Part shown: positions 1 through 5,824 of the stretch, piece by piece
Numbering within the stretch: position 1 is the stretch's first letter
Layout: each line of letters starts with the position of its first letter
NCBI GenBank assembly: GCA_002342165.1
Contig: DDPM01000085.1
Location: 1-6,228 of the forward strand
Source of the DNA: Hylemonella sp. UBA2468
GTDB taxonomy: Bacteria > Pseudomonadota > Gammaproteobacteria > Burkholderiales > Burkholderiaceae_C
Length of the DNA: 6,228 bases
Direction of reading: 5' to 3'
Notes under the pieces: generated by a model
Told to the model about the DNA's origin: nothing
The model's input: only the letters and a program-made list of their open reading frames with translations
Databases searched by the model: none
Made by a program: the position numbers and the translations under genes

Positions 1-688
1 TGGGGCAAATGTTGAGGGCATGGCCCAACAAGTCTTCTCGCACCACCACCAGCGTGAGGCCAGCGGGCCCAAGGTTTTTTTGTGCGCCCGCAAAAGCAAG
101 GCCTATGCGTGACCAGTCCACCGACCTGGACGCCACATGCGAGGAAAAATCCACCACCAAGGGCGCTGGGCTGCCCAAAGCCTCAAGGTGGGGCAGCTCA
201 TGAAACTCCACGCCATGGATGGTTTCGTTGGAGCAGATGTGCACATAGCTGGCCTGCGGGCTGAGCTTCCATGTGCCAGGCGCGGGTATATGGCAAAACC
301 CGTGAGCTTCGTCTGACGCAGACAAGTGCACTTGGGCATATTTGCCCGCTTCAGCAAAGGATTTTTGGCTCCAGCTGCCCGTGACCACCATGTCCACCAC
401 GCCCGCGCGGCTGAGGTTGAGCGGGACGATGGCGTTTTGGCCAATGCCGCCCCCTTGCATAAACAAGATTTTGAAGTGGTCGGGTACTGCCAGTACTTGC
501 TTGAGGTGGGCATGAACCTGTTCGTAAATGGCCATGAAGTCTTTGCCGCGGTGGCTCATTTCCATGACGCTCATGCCCGAGGGCTGGCCTTGGGCGTTTG
601 GCCAGTTGAGCATGTCTTGGGCGGCTTGCTCCAGCACTTCGACTGGCAGGGCAGCCGGACCCGCCGAAAAATTAAACGGGCGGCTCAT
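1..688 (-). CDS. serC: Phosphoserine aminotransferase SerC (3' part beyond window)
   Basis: SerC is a cytosolic PLP enzyme that transaminates 3-phosphohydroxypyruvate with glutamate to give phosphoserine (serine synthesis). It also acts on the equivalent intermediate of the PLP pathway. Translating the minus strand from the ATG at 688-686 gives 229 residues with no stop before the window edge; the family is about 360 aa, so roughly the last third is missing. The N-terminus [15 protein letters not shown] is the family hallmark. [10 protein letters not shown] lies near 78-86, VVDFSS with the PLP-ring aspartate D180 at 178-183, and [11 protein letters not shown] at 200-210 with the Schiff-base lysine K204. 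The start codon lies inside the last codons of gyrA (17 nt overlap), and no clear Shine-Dalgarno precedes it, which suggests coupling to gyrA translation. No frameshift was seen in the visible part. Identification is very secure. Confidence 0.97.
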   Translation of the reverse strand, partial: MSRPFNFSAGPAALPVEVLEQAAQDMLNWPNAQGQPSGMSVMEMSHRGKDFMAIYEQVHAHLKQVLAVPDHFKILFMQGGGIGQNAIVPLNLSRAGVVDMVVTGSWSQKSFAEAGKYAQVHLSASDEAHGFCHIPAPGTWKLSPQASYVHICSNETIHGVEFHELPHLEALGSPAPLVVDFSSHVASRSVDWSRIGLAFAGAQKNLGPAGLTLVVVREDLLGHALNICP

Positions 689-3362
689 CGCTTGGCATGG
701 TGTCGCCATCTGAGGCGTCACCCGCGGCAGGTTCTAAGTCAGTGGCGTCGTTTTCAACGATGCGTTGCAAGCCGCTGAGCTTGGAGCCTGCGTCCAATCC
801 AATCAGCGTCACGCCTTGTGTGGCCCGGCCCAACTCGCGAATTTCAGAAACACGGGTGCGAACCAACACGCCGCGGTCGGTGATGAGCATGATGTCGTCA
901 TCCGTATGCACCAAAGTTGCAGCCACCACCTTGCCGTTGCGCTCCGATTGCTGAATGGCAATCATGCCCTTGGTGCCGCGGCCGTGTCGCGTGTATTCGC
1001 CAATGGGCGTGCGTTTGCCGTAGCCGTTTTCGGTGGCGGTGAGAACGCTGGTGCGAGTCGTGCCAGCTGATGCCTCATGGGGTGCAGGGCCGTCTTGCTC
1101 GGCCACCAACATGGCAATGACGCTTTGGTGCTCTTCAAGCATCATGCCGCGAACCCCACGGGCATTTCGGCCCATAGGGCGCACGTCGTTTTCATCAAAG
1201 CGCACGGCTTTGCCGCCGTCGGAAAACAGCATCACGTCGTGCTGGCCGTCTGTGAGGGCTGCGCCAATTAAAAAGTCGCCCTCATCCAAGTCCACGGCAA
1301 TGATGCCGGCCTTGCGGGGATTGCTGAATTCATCCAGCGCCGTCTTTTTAACGGTGCCTTTGGAGGTGCCCATAAACACATACCGGTCGGCCGGAAAGGT
1401 GCGCATCTCACCGGTAATGGGCAGCACCACGGTGATTTTTTCGCCTTCATCCAAGGGGAACATGTTGACGATGGGGCGGCCGCGTGATCCGCGCGAGCCC
1501 GCTGGCACTTCCCAGACCTTGAGCCAGTACAAGCGTCCGCGGTTGGAGAAGCACAAGATGTAATCGTGGGTGTTGGCAATAAAGAGCTGGTCAATCCAGT
1601 CGTCTTCTTTGGTGGCGGTGGCTTGCTTGCCGCGTCCCCCACGCCGCTGGGAGCGGTATTCGCCCAGGGGTTGGCTTTTGATGTAGCCCGAGTGGCTGAG
1701 CGTGACCACCATGTCGGTCGGTGTGATGAGGTCTTCGGTGGCCAAGTCTTGGGCGTTGTGTTCCACCTCACTGCGGCGCTGACCCACTTTGCCTTGACCA
1801 AACTCGTGCTGGATGGCCGTCAGCTCGTCACTGATGATGGTGGATACCCGCTCAGGCTTGCTCAAAATGTCGAGTAAGTCTTCAATCTCTCCCATCACCT
1901 CTTTGTATTCAGCCACGATTTTGTCTTGCTCCAGCCCCGTCAAACGCTGCAAACGCATTTGCAAAATTTCCTGGGCTTGGGTGTCAGACAGGCGGTACAA
2001 GCCTTCGGCGCTCATGCCGTAGGCTTTGTCTAAACCCTCGGGTCGGTAGTCGTCTGCGTTCACCACGCCGCCGTCTGCGCGGGTGCGGGTGAGCATTTCA
2101 CGCACCAGGGCGCTGTCCCAAGAACGATTCATCAACTCGGCCTTGGCCACAGGCGGCGTGGGTGCGTTGCGAATGATGGCAATGAACTCATCAATATTGG
2201 CCAAAGCCACGGCCAAGCCTTCCAGCACGTGACCGCGGTCTCGGGCTTTGCGCAGCTCAAATACGGTGCGGCGCGTCACCACTTCTCGGCGGTGGTCCAA
2301 AAAGAATTCAATCAGGTCCTTCAGGTTGCACAACTTGGGCTGCCCGTTGATCAGGGCCACCATGTTCATGCCAAAGGTGTCTTGCAGCTGGGTCTGCTTG
2401 TACAGGTTGTTAAGGATGACCTCTGGGACTTCGCCCCGCTTGAGCTCTATCACCACCCGCATACCGGATTTGTCTGACTCGTCTTGAATGTGGCTGATGC
2501 CTTCAATTTTTTTCTCGTGCACCAGCTCGGCAATGCGCTCCAACAAGGTCTTTTTATTCACCTGGTAGGGCAGCTCGTCAACGATGATGGATTGGCGCTG
2601 GCCTTTGTCGATGTCTTCAAAGTGGCACTTGGCGCGCATGACCACGCGTCCGCGGCCGGTGCGGTAGCCCTCGCGCACGCCCTGCATGCCGTAGATGATG
2701 CCAGCGGTCGGAAAGTCCGGGGCCGGCACAATTTCCATCAGCTCTTCCACTGGAGCTTGCGGGTTGCGCAGCAGGTGCAAGCAGGCGTTGACCACTTCGT
2801 TCAGGTTGTGTGGTGGGATGTTGGTGGCCATGCCCACCGCAATACCGCCCGAGCCGTTCACGAGCAAATTGGGCAGACGCGATGGCAGCACCAAGGGCTC
2901 TTTTTCGGAGCCATCGTAGTTGGGACCGAAATCAACGGTTTCTTTGTCAATGTCGCCCAACATTTCGTGGGCAATTTTGGCCAAGCGGATTTCGGTGTAC
3001 CGCATGGCGGCAGCGTTGTCGCCGTCTACAGAGCCAAAGTTGCCTTGTCCATCCACCAGCATATGTCGCATGGAAAAGTCTTGCGCCATGCGGACGATGG
3101 TGTCGTACACCGACTGGTCGCCGTGCGGGTGGTACTTGCCAATCACGTCACCTACGATACGGGCCGACTTTTTATAAGGGCGGTTCCAGTCGTTGTTGAG
3201 CTCGTGCATGGCGAACAACACGCGGCGGTGCACGGGTTTGAGTCCGTCACGCGCGTCCGGTAGTGCGCGCCCCACGATCACGCTCATGGCGTAATCCAGA
3301 TAGCTGCGGCGCATCTCCTCTTCCAGGCTGATGGGTAGGGTTTCTTTGGCAAATTGGGTCAT
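672..3362 (-). CDS. gyrA: DNA gyrase subunit A
   Basis: This is the breakage-reunion subunit of DNA gyrase (GyrA2GyrB2), which introduces negative supercoils using ATP hydrolysed by GyrB. It is 896 aa, starting [20 protein letters not shown] as in other Burkholderiales, and its numbering runs level with E. coli at the N-terminus. The catalytic tyrosine is Y122 in AAMRYTE. The quinolone-resistance region spans about 67-106, with D87 present but Gln at position 83, where Ser or Thr is usual. The C-terminal beta-pinwheel starts near 535, and the GyrA box is QRRGGRG at 572-578 (canonical QRRGGKG). Residues about 755-772 look like an extra Gly/Pro/Ala/Ser-rich loop compared with relatives as I remember them. 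The tail after about 870 has eight acidic and no basic residues. No strong Shine-Dalgarno precedes the ATG. The stop overlaps the serC start. Product identity is certain. Confidence 0.99.
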   Translation of the reverse strand: MTQFAKETLPISLEEEMRRSYLDYAMSVIVGRALPDARDGLKPVHRRVLFAMHELNNDWNRPYKKSARIVGDVIGKYHPHGDQSVYDTIVRMAQDFSMRHMLVDGQGNFGSVDGDNAAAMRYTEIRLAKIAHEMLGDIDKETVDFGPNYDGSEKEPLVLPSRLPNLLVNGSGGIAVGMATNIPPHNLNEVVNACLHLLRNPQAPVEELMEIVPAPDFPTAGIIYGMQGVREGYRTGRGRVVMRAKCHFEDIDKGQRQSIIVDELPYQVNKKTLLERIAELVHEKKIEGISHIQDESDKSGMRVVIELKRGEVPEVILNNLYKQTQLQDTFGMNMVALINGQPKLCNLKDLIEFFLDHRREVVTRRTVFELRKARDRGHVLEGLAVALANIDEFIAIIRNAPTPPVAKAELMNRSWDSALVREMLTRTRADGGVVNADDYRPEGLDKAYGMSAEGLYRLSDTQAQEILQMRLQRLTGLEQDKIVAEYKEVMGEIEDLLDILSKPERVSTIISDELTAIQHEFGQGKVGQRRSEVEHNAQDLATEDLITPTDMVVTLSHSGYIKSQPLGEYRSQRRGGRGKQATATKEDDWIDQLFIANTHDYILCFSNRGRLYWLKVWEVPAGSRGSRGRPIVNMFPLDEGEKITVVLPITGEMRTFPADRYVFMGTSKGTVKKTALDEFSNPRKAGIIAVDLDEGDFLIGAALTDGQHDVMLFSDGGKAVRFDENDVRPMGRNARGVRGMMLEEHQSVIAMLVAEQDGPAPHEASAGTTRTSVLTATENGYGKRTPIGEYTRHGRGTKGMIAIQQSERNGKVVAATLVHTDDDIMLITDRGVLVRTRVSEIRELGRATQGVTLIGLDAGSKLSGLQRIVENDATDLEPAAGDASDGDTMPSDEPPV

Positions 3363-3398
3363 GGAGCGCAGGCAGTCAGTCGCGTGGCAAAGGGGCTG

Positions 3399-3404
3399 AT
3401 TCTA
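3399..3404 (-). promoter_or_regulatory. Candidate -10 box for gyrA
   Basis: On the minus strand this reads TAGAAT, five of six matches to TATAAT. A transcript starting about 7 nt downstream would have a leader of about 30 nt before the gyrA ATG. No good -35 hexamer lies at 16-18 nt spacing, so this is a tentative assignment. Confidence 0.25.
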
Positions 3405-3502
3405 AATCGGTCCTTGTCTGCCTGGTTTTGACTTCAACTGGGCGGCCAAGGTGTTGGCTCTGTGGTACTGGTGCAACAACTAAAGTGATGAGGTCCACTT
3501 AT

Positions 3503-3516
3503 TTGACCCATATCAA
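3503..3516. promoter_or_regulatory. FNR/CRP-family binding site candidate
   Basis: The site reads TTGAC-CCAT-ATCAA, matching the FNR/Anr consensus TTGAT-N4-ATCAA at nine of ten defined positions. The symmetry extends one more base on each side (TTTGAC...ATCAAA). It lies between two divergent genes, about 148 nt upstream of the ompA-like start codon and about 140 nt upstream of gyrA. If ompA starts transcription near 3572, the site centre would be at about -62, a position used by class I activators. Which protein binds, and for which gene, is inference. Confidence 0.4.
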
Positions 3517-3556
3517 ACACTAGGGCCAACCCTCAGGAGGGGGTGCTTACAGGGTG

Positions 3557-3565
3557 TGGCAGAAT
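3557..3565 (+). promoter_or_regulatory. Candidate extended -10 for the ompA-like gene
   Basis: The bases TGG-CAGAAT fit an extended -10 (TGn followed by a hexamer with four of six matches to TATAAT). There is no recognisable -35 at normal spacing, which is typical of extended -10 or activator-dependent promoters. It would place the start near 3572, with a 5' leader of about 90 nt. A weaker alternative is TTGAAC at 3581-3586 with TTAGGG at 3604-3609. Confidence 0.22.
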
Positions 3566-3627
3566 TCACATGTCAAGCCGTTGAACCATGCCACCTAAGT
3601 TAGTTAGGGCTGGGGGTTCTGAATTTC

Positions 3628-3648
3628 GCAGCTGTGCTGCAGTTTTTT
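3628..3648 (+). promoter_or_regulatory. Leader hairpin plus U-tract upstream of ompA-like gene
   Basis: A perfect 5-bp stem (GCAGC 3628-3632 pairing with GCTGC 3636-3640, loop TGT) is followed after AG by six T residues (3643-3648). The element sits 15 nt before the start codon and directly before the ribosome-binding site. It resembles a small intrinsic terminator, but the stem is short. It could equally be a leader-stabilising hairpin, or an Hfq/small-RNA region of the kind known for enterobacterial ompA leaders. Confidence 0.35.
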
Positions 3649-3654
3649 CCTATG

Positions 3655-3659
3655 AGGAG
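3655..3659 (+). promoter_or_regulatory. Ribosome-binding site deciding the ompA-like start
   Basis: AGGAG (within GAGGAG from 3654) lies 4 nt before the ATG at 3664. It supports that start over the upstream in-frame ATGs at 3634 and 3652, which lack a comparable Shine-Dalgarno and would prepend a non-signal-like sequence to a clean signal peptide. Confidence 0.75.
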
Positions 3660-3663
3660 AATC

Positions 3664-4323
3664 ATGAAAAAAGTCGCAATCCTGATTGCCACCGCCGCTT
3701 TAGCTACTGCTGCTGCAGCACAAGATGTCAACAACTGGCGCAATGCCAGCGGTGAAGTGTGGAAAAACGCTTCCGGTCAATGCTGGCGCAACGCCAGCTG
3801 GACGCCTGCCACGGCCGCTAAGGACTGTGATGGCGCTTTGGCCCCAGCACCTGCTCCAGCTCCAGTTGCTCCAGCGCCTGTTGCCCGTGCCGCAACACCA
3901 GCACCTGCACCAGCACCTGCACCAGCACCAAAGCCAGCGGCGCCGGCTCTTGCCCCAGCTGCCGCAACCAAAGTGACTTACGCGGCTGATGCTTTCTTTG
4001 ATTTTGACAAATCTGTGCTCAAGGCTGAAGGCAAAGCTAAGTTGGATGATTTGGCTCAAAAAGTTAAGGCCATCAACTTGGAAGTCATCATTGCTGTGGG
4101 TCATACCGACTCCGTGGGTTCTGATGCTTACAACCAAAAGCTCTCCGTTCGCCGTTCTGAAGCTGTCAAGGCTTATTTGATTACCAAAGGTATCGAAAAG
4201 AACCGCATCTACACCGAAGGCAAGGGCGAGAAGCAACCTGTTGCTGACAACAAAACCAGCGAAGGCCGTTCTAAAAACCGCCGCGTTGAGATTGAAGTGG
4301 TGGGTACACGCCCTAACAAGTAA
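3664..4323 (+). CDS. ompA: OmpA-family peptidoglycan-binding protein (barrel-less)
   Basis: This 219-aa exported protein of the OmpA C-terminal family probably tethers the envelope to peptidoglycan. A signal peptide covers about residues 1-20 (MKKVAILIAT start, Ala-rich h-region and cleavage zone). The mature N-terminus has three octads beginning at W25, W33 and W41 (W-R/K-N-A-S). Two cysteines, C40 and C55, could form a disulfide. Residues about 59-102 are a Pro/Ala linker. The OmpA-like domain follows at about 106-214, with FDFDKS, GHTDSVG and NRRVEIEV. D149 and R164 align with the diaminopimelate-binding Asp/Arg pair known in the family. There is no lipobox cysteine, so it is not a Pal-type lipoprotein, and no eight-stranded barrel is present, so the outer-membrane attachment is unclear. 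Similar short proteins are, as I recall, common in Comamonadaceae. A strong Shine-Dalgarno supports the start and a strong terminator follows the gene. The symbol is by family convention. Confidence 0.9.
   Translation: MKKVAILIATAALATAAAAQDVNNWRNASGEVWKNASGQCWRNASWTPATAAKDCDGALAPAPAPAPVAPAPVARAATPAPAPAPAPAPKPAAPALAPAAATKVTYAADAFFDFDKSVLKAEGKAKLDDLAQKVKAINLEVIIAVGHTDSVGSDAYNQKLSVRRSEAVKAYLITKGIEKNRIYTEGKGEKQPVADNKTSEGRSKNRRVEIEVVGTRPNK
3736..3807 (+). repeat. Three 24-bp tandem repeats encoding Trp octads
   Basis: Three consecutive 8-codon units start at W25, W33 and W41 of the OmpA-like protein, each beginning W-(R/K)-N-A-S. The first and third units are nearly identical at DNA level over their first 15 bases, differing in one wobble base. 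The second unit keeps the protein motif with different codons, which suggests selection on the peptide rather than very recent duplication. Confidence 0.8.
3898..3930 (+). repeat. 12-bp tandem repeat in Pro/Ala linker
   Basis: The unit CCAGCACCTGCA occurs almost 2.8 times in tandem (3898-3909, 3910-3921, partial 3922-3930) and encodes Pro-Ala-Pro-Ala. It lies in the flexible linker between the Trp-octad region and the peptidoglycan-binding domain. Unit changes are in frame (four codons) and would alter linker length without breaking the gene. Confidence 0.75.
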
Positions 4324-4350
4324 TTGTTGAGGTTTCCACCCCAAGTCTCA

Positions 4351-4374
4351 AACCCCGCCTCGGCGGGGTTTTTT
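4351..4374 (+). terminator. Rho-independent terminator of the ompA-like gene
   Basis: A perfect GC-rich hairpin (CCCCGCC, spacer TC, GGCGGGG; extended by flanking AA/TT pairs) runs into a T-tract at 4369-4374. It lies 27 nt after the ompA-like stop codon. It separates this gene from ubiG, so ubiG needs its own promoter or read-through. Confidence 0.95.
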
Positions 4375-4405
4375 ATTGGACCAATCGCTTGCAAGTGGGC
4401 TCACG

Positions 4406-4411
4406 GATAAT
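4406..4411 (+). promoter_or_regulatory. Candidate -10 box for ubiG
   Basis: GATAAT matches TATAAT at five of six positions. A transcript starting 7 nt after its last base begins exactly on the A of the ubiG ATG (4418). The space after the ompA terminator is only about 40 nt and I see no good -35 hexamer, so the assignment is tentative. Confidence 0.3.
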
Positions 4412-4417
4412 CCAGCC

Positions 4418-5128
4418 ATGAACACACCACACAACGCCGACCCTGCCGAATTGGCCAAGTTTTCAGAATTGGCCCACAGATGGTGGGACCCCGAGAGCGA
4501 ATTCAGGCCTCTGCACCAAATCAACCCCTTGCGCCTGGATTGGATCTTGGGTTTGGCTGCAATCCAGAATCTGCGTGTATTGGATGTGGGTTGTGGCGGC
4601 GGCATCTTGGCTGATGCCATGGCGCGCAAAGGTGCGCAAGTCACAGGTATTGATTTATCAACCAAAGCCTTGCGAGTAGCCCAATTGCATGCGCTTGAGG
4701 CCCAAACACCATCTATCCGTTATTTGGAAACCAGCGCAGAGGCGTTGGCTGAGCAAGAGGCGGGCACTTTTGATGTGGTCACCTGCATGGAAATGCTGGA
4801 ACACGTACCCGATCCGGCCAGTGTGGTTCAAGCGTGTGCGCAGTTGGTCAAGCCCGGTGGCTGGGCGTTTTTTTCTACCCTGAACCGCAATCTCAAATCT
4901 TTTCTGTTTGCCATAGTGGGGGCTGAATACATACTCAATCTGTTACCCAAGGGCACCCACGAATACGCCAAACTCATTCGCCCCAGTGAGCTCGCCAGCT
5001 TCTGCCGTCAAGGGCAATTGGATGTGCTGCACACCAAAGGCTTGGAATACAACCCCATCACGAAGCGCTATCGCTTGAGCTCCGACACCAGCGTGAACTA
5101 CTTGTTTGCAACCCGTAAATCTTTTTAG
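4418..5128 (+). CDS. ubiG: Ubiquinone biosynthesis O-methyltransferase UbiG
   Basis: UbiG is a SAM-dependent methyltransferase that carries out both O-methylation steps of ubiquinone synthesis on polyprenylated intermediates at the inner membrane. From the chosen ATG it has 236 aa, close to the usual 230-245. The N-terminus has the UbiG-typical F-x-x-x-A-x-x-WWDP (residues 15-24) and [13 protein letters not shown] motif I is VLDVGCGGG at 54-62, followed by acidic D79 in [18 protein letters not shown] is at 123-133. Residues about 158-190 ([18 protein letters not shown]...PKGTHEY) form the family's membrane-interacting insertion. A TTG at 4376 would extend the frame by 14 residues, but it sits directly on the terminator T-tract and adds no family-like sequence. 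No Shine-Dalgarno precedes the ATG. The phosphatase gene follows after 18 nt, probably as an operon. Confidence 0.96.
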   Translation: MNTPHNADPAELAKFSELAHRWWDPESEFRPLHQINPLRLDWILGLAAIQNLRVLDVGCGGGILADAMARKGAQVTGIDLSTKALRVAQLHALEAQTPSIRYLETSAEALAEQEAGTFDVVTCMEMLEHVPDPASVVQACAQLVKPGGWAFFSTLNRNLKSFLFAIVGAEYILNLLPKGTHEYAKLIRPSELASFCRQGQLDVLHTKGLEYNPITKRYRLSSDTSVNYLFATRKSF

Positions 5129-5146
5129 TGCTATACCCGTTTCGCA

Positions 5147-5812
5147 ATGTTTCATCAAGTTCAAGCTGTTTTGTTTGATTTGGACGGCACCCTTATAGAC
5201 AGCGCACCTGACTTGGGCGCTGCCGCTGACAAAATCCGAACCGACAGGGGTATGCCCGCGTTGCCTTACGAGTTGTATCGCCCTATGGCGGGTGCCGGAG
5301 CGCGTGGCATGTTGCAAGTGGCCCTGGACATGTCGCCGGATCACCCGGAATTTGAAGCGGCTAAAGAAGAGTTTTTGACAAACTATCAAAAATGCCTGAC
5401 TCAAAGAACGCAGGCTTTTCCGGGCGTGGCCGAAATGCTGCTGTCCCTTAGGGCCAAGCAGTTCATTTGGGGCATCGTGACCAATAAGTCCCAACGCTTC
5501 ACCCACCCTTTGGTAGAAGCCATGCCCTTGCTGGCACAAGCCCATACGGTGGTGAGTGGGGACACCACACCCCATTCAAAGCCTCACCCAGAACCCTTGT
5601 TTGAGGCGGCGCGGCGCTTGGGGGTAGATCCCCAGCGTTGCGTGTACGTGGGCGACGATGAGCGTGACGTGGTGGCAGGCTTGGCAGCAGGTATGGGTAC
5701 GGTGGCGGCCACCTATGGTTATTTGGGCCCAAAGGCCGAGGTTTCGGCTTGGGGCGCTCATGCGCACATCGATTTGCCGACGCAACTCTTGCAATTGCTC
5801 AATAAGGACTAA
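5147..5812 (+). CDS. gph: HAD-superfamily phosphatase, Gph/MupP type
   Basis: This 221-aa cytosolic HAD (subfamily IA) phosphatase is usually annotated phosphoglycolate phosphatase (2-phosphoglycolate to glycolate). Motif I is LFDLDGTLIDS, with nucleophile D11 and acid/base D13. The helical cap lies at about 19-88. Motif II is VTNK, with T112. Motif III is K145 in HSKPHPEP. Motif IV is YVGDDERDV, with D170 and D171. All catalytic residues are present and the length is normal. It starts 18 nt after ubiG without a clear Shine-Dalgarno, so expression probably depends on ubiG transcription. In Pseudomonas the homologue beside ubiG, long called Gph, was shown to be MupP, a MurNAc-6-phosphate phosphatase of cell-wall recycling. 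The same neighbourhood here makes that a serious alternative. HAD family and activity class are certain; the substrate is not. Confidence 0.9.
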   Translation: MFHQVQAVLFDLDGTLIDSAPDLGAAADKIRTDRGMPALPYELYRPMAGAGARGMLQVALDMSPDHPEFEAAKEEFLTNYQKCLTQRTQAFPGVAEMLLSLRAKQFIWGIVTNKSQRFTHPLVEAMPLLAQAHTVVSGDTTPHSKPHPEPLFEAARRLGVDPQRCVYVGDDERDVVAGLAAGMGTVAATYGYLGPKAEVSAWGAHAHIDLPTQLLQLLNKD

Positions 5813-5815
5813 AAT
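5789..5815 (+). promoter_or_regulatory. Probable ssrA promoter inside the end of gph
   Basis: A TAAAAT -10 (5810-5815, five of six matches) lies 15 nt after TTGCAA (5789-5794, four of six matches to TTGACA). The predicted start is near 5822, just before the mature tmRNA 5' end at 5825. The first three bases of the -10 are also the gph stop codon. The spacing is shorter than the ideal 17 nt. Confidence 0.45.
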
Positions 5816-5824
5816 GGTTTGCTT

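Larger units (their letters stand above)
3363..3663. other. Divergent gyrA / ompA intergenic region
   Basis: About 300 nt without a gene lie between the divergently transcribed gyrA and ompA-like genes, so the region must carry promoters for both strands. Visible elements are a TAGAAT -10-like hexamer towards gyrA, a GCCAA-N4-TTGGC inverted repeat at 3445-3458, an FNR-like palindrome at 3503-3516, a CCCTC-AG-GAGGG inverted repeat at 3530-3541, an extended -10-like element at 3557-3565, and a hairpin plus T6 tract at 3628-3648. I saw no convincing small ORF: a GTG at 3543 preceded by AGGAGG would encode only 13 codons with too short a spacer. No tRNA or recognisable riboswitch was seen. Confidence 0.6.

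Noticed and set aside
103..513. Minus-strand frame of 136 codons within serC
   Set aside because: It is a shifted frame of serC. The true frame from 688 gives an uninterrupted SerC sequence with the PLP lysine.
2484..3263. Long plus-strand open frame (259 codons) inside gyrA
   Set aside because: It is antisense to a certain gyrA coding region, is rich in His/Val from reversed codons, and has no recognisable domain. It is a shadow frame.
3445..3458. GCCAA-GGTG-TTGGC inverted repeat as a regulator site or hairpin
   Set aside because: It has a perfect but short 5-bp arm, does not fit a specific operator family and has no T-tract. It is noted only as part of the intergenic description.
3543..3584. 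Tiny GTG-started leader ORF behind AGGAGG
   Set aside because: It has only 13 codons, and the spacing from AGGAGG to GTG is about 2 nt, too short. The AGGAGG is part of a CCCTC-AG-GAGGG inverted repeat.
3634..3663. Upstream start for the OmpA-like protein
   Set aside because: It lacks a Shine-Dalgarno and starts inside the leader hairpin and U-tract. The ATG at 3664 has AGGAG 4 nt upstream and begins a clean signal peptide.
3700..4344. Minus-strand open frame of 214 codons across the ompA-like gene
   Set aside because: It is antisense to the OmpA-family gene. Its Cys/Trp-rich middle is the reversed Pro/Ala linker, and it has no ribosome-binding site or family match.
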